Assembly: GCA_017529175.1 (NCBI GenBank)
Contig: JAFXNX010000093.1
Location: forward strand, 1 to 5,582
Direction: 5' to 3'
DNA from: Clostridia bacterium
GTDB taxonomy: Bacteria; Bacillota_A; Clostridia; Oscillospirales; CAG-272
Length of the DNA: 5,582 nt
This document shows positions 4,431-5,582 of this stretch, piece by piece (the first letter of the stretch is position 1; each line of letters opens with the position of its first letter). The position numbers and the translations under genes were made by a program. The notes beneath the pieces are model-generated. The model did no database searches. It saw only the letters and a list, made by a program, of their open reading frames with translations, and was not told the DNA's origin.

Positions 4431-5582
4431 ATGATAATACTCAGCGTCAGCGCTCTGTCATTCAGAGTCGGAACAAAAGAGATCCTTAATAACATAAACT
4501 TTGCCGTCGAGGAAGGCGACAGGGTCGGTATCGTCGGCATTAACGGGTCGGGGAAATCGACCCTTCTTGCGATGATCGCCGGTAACACCGAGCCGTCTGA
4601 CGGCGCCGTCTATATCGCAAAAGACCGCATCCTCGGCATGATGGAACAGAACGACGCTTTCAACGTCGTCACCGGAGACACTTTCGACAGCACGGTGCTC
4701 TCGCAGATGTATGCGGCATACCCCGGGCTGTGCCGGGACGAGGCGCGTCTTTCCGAGCTTGAAGAACTGATGAAACACTCTTGCGGCGCAGAGCTTGAAA
4801 GATATACCGAAGAGTTTTCCGGAGTGAACACGAGATTCATCGACAACGGCGGTCTCCATTATAAATCGAGATGCCGGAGTCTGCTTTCAAAGCTCGGTTT
4901 TTCCGAAGATTATTTTAACGCGGAAATATCGTCGCTCAGCGGAGGGGAAAGAGAAAGACTGAACATTGCCCGACTTCTTTTCAGAGAGCCGGACATCCTC
5001 ATCCTCGACGAACCGACTAACCACCTCGATACAGATACGATGGAGTGGCTCGAGGGAGTCCTCGCATCGTACAAAAAAACGCTTCTCGTCGTCAGCCACG
5101 ACAGATATTTTCTCGATCGCGTAACGACGAAAACGCTTGACGTGGAAAACCACGGCGCAAAGCTGTACGGCGCGCCGTACAGCGGATATATAAAGCTGAA
5201 AGAAGAATACCGCAAAGCCGCGGAGAAAAAATACGATCTCCAGCAAAAAGAGATCGCGCGTCTCGAAGCGTATATCGAACAGCAAAGACGATGGAACCGC
5301 GAACGCAACATCATCGCCGCCGAGAGCCGCGAGAAAGCGATCGCGCGTATGGAGAAGGTCGAACGCCCCGCAGACGAGCCGAAGTCCATCCGTTTCGGAT
5401 TCACGAAAAATCAGGAAAGCGGCAACGACGTTCTTTCAGTAAGATCTCTGTCAATGAAATATCCCGCCAAAACTCTGTTCGAAGACATAAGCTTCGAGGT
5501 CAAGAAGCGCGAGCATCTTTTTATCTGCGGCGCAAACGGCACGGGACAGTCTACGCTTCTGAAGATCCTTCTTAAGAAAATA
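4431..5582 (+). CDS. ABC-F family ATPase (ribosome-associated), 3' end beyond the window
   Basis: The frame is open from ATG for 384 codons to the last base, so the C-terminal part is missing. The start MIILSVSALSFRVGTKEIL matches the normal ABC-F N-terminus. The first ATPase domain is complete: Walker A GINGSGKST (36-44), Q-loop Gln73, signature LSGGE (169-173), Walker B LILDEPTNHLD (190-200) and switch His223 in SHDR. A charged interdomain linker (about 252-313, with QQKEI and AAESREKAIARMEK) and the absence of membrane helices mark it as ABC-F, not a transporter subunit. Relatives act on the ribosomal E-site, as translation factors or in antibiotic protection; the subtype cannot be decided here. 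The second Walker A reads GANGTGQST (367-375), with Gln373 in place of the catalytic Lys. No Shine-Dalgarno is visible before 4431, and the terminator-like stem ends 12 nt upstream, so expression may depend on read-through from the upstream operon. Confidence 0.93.
   Translation, partial: MIILSVSALSFRVGTKEILNNINFAVEEGDRVGIVGINGSGKSTLLAMIAGNTEPSDGAVYIAKDRILGMMEQNDAFNVVTGDTFDSTVLSQMYAAYPGLCRDEARLSELEELMKHSCGAELERYTEEFSGVNTRFIDNGGLHYKSRCRSLLSKLGFSEDYFNAEISSLSGGERERLNIARLLFREPDILILDEPTNHLDTDTMEWLEGVLASYKKTLLVVSHDRYFLDRVTTKTLDVENHGAKLYGAPYSGYIKLKEEYRKAAEKKYDLQQKEIARLEAYIEQQRRWNRERNIIAAESREKAIARMEKVERPADEPKSIRFGFTKNQESGNDVLSVRSLSMKYPAKTLFEDISFEVKKREHLFICGANGTGQSTLLKILLKKI
5162..5183. repeat. Perfect 22-bp palindrome inside the ABC-F gene
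   Basis: The half-site GCTGTACGGCG (5162-5172) is followed directly by its exact reverse complement (5173-5183), with no spacer. It encodes LYGAPYS, the turn after the first ATPase domain that corresponds to the common 'Y-x-G-x-Y-S' of ABC-F proteins. It may be a by-product of codon choice or a DNA or RNA structural element. Confidence 0.75.

Noticed and set aside
4458..5404. Minus-strand open frames opposite the ABC-F gene
   Set aside because: They overlap unmistakable ABC-F motifs on the plus strand, so they are antisense shadows.
5291..5575. Plus-strand 94-codon open frame
   Set aside because: It is out of frame with the ABC-F gene (offset of 2) and very Arg-rich, typical of a frame-shifted reading of Glu/Lys-rich linker codons.
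1..5582. CRISPR array, tRNA, insertion sequence or attachment site
   Set aside because: No regularly spaced repeats, cloverleaf-like segments, transposase frames or flanking terminal repeats were seen on either strand.

Overview
The window looks like a chromosomal segment of a Clostridia-type Firmicute, probably an uncultured gut lineage. The coding DNA is of medium G+C and rich in GCG, GAC and CTC codons. The intergenic DNA is very AT-rich, the promoters are near-consensus sigma-A type, and strong AGGAG-type Shine-Dalgarno (SD) sites precede most genes. The xpaC-telA pair is the same order as xpaC-yaaN of Bacillus subtilis. The organism call is inference from style and synteny, not from a marker gene.

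Layout. Positions 1-46 are a GC-rich stub of a leftward transcription unit, driven by a near-perfect minus-strand promoter at 47-76. With no ribosome site, it is probably a non-coding RNA; a small SRP RNA is a tentative guess. Positions 77-170 are AT-rich with no gene, only one short inverted repeat. An extended -10 promoter (171-199) fires rightward into a leader of about 60 nt that holds a nested inverted repeat. Four tightly spaced rightward genes follow, with gaps of 48, 47 and 45 nt: (1) an eight-helix membrane protein with a very acidic cytoplasmic tail of about 155 residues (269-1546); (2) an XpaC-family membrane protein (1595-2230); (3) a TelA/YaaN-family 'toxic anion resistance' coiled-coil protein (2278-3462); (4) a divergent LemA-like protein with membrane anchors at both ends (3508-4380). 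A stem-loop with a poor U-tract (4394-4418) closes the group. An ABC-F ATPase gene starts 13 nt after it at 4431, without a visible SD, and runs off the window end. That gene is open to the last base.

How the genes may work together. XpaC and TelA proteins are commonly neighbours and are linked to envelope stress and tolerance of toxic anions, though their biochemistry is poorly defined. Here they are flanked by two membrane proteins, one with a large acidic tail and one with an apparently extracytoplasmic LemA-like domain. The four together look like a compact envelope-associated module under one promoter. The ABC-F protein acts on ribosomes in its family and may be co-expressed by read-through. 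Its second Walker A motif has Gln in place of the catalytic Lys, which is either a real loss of one ATP site or a base error.
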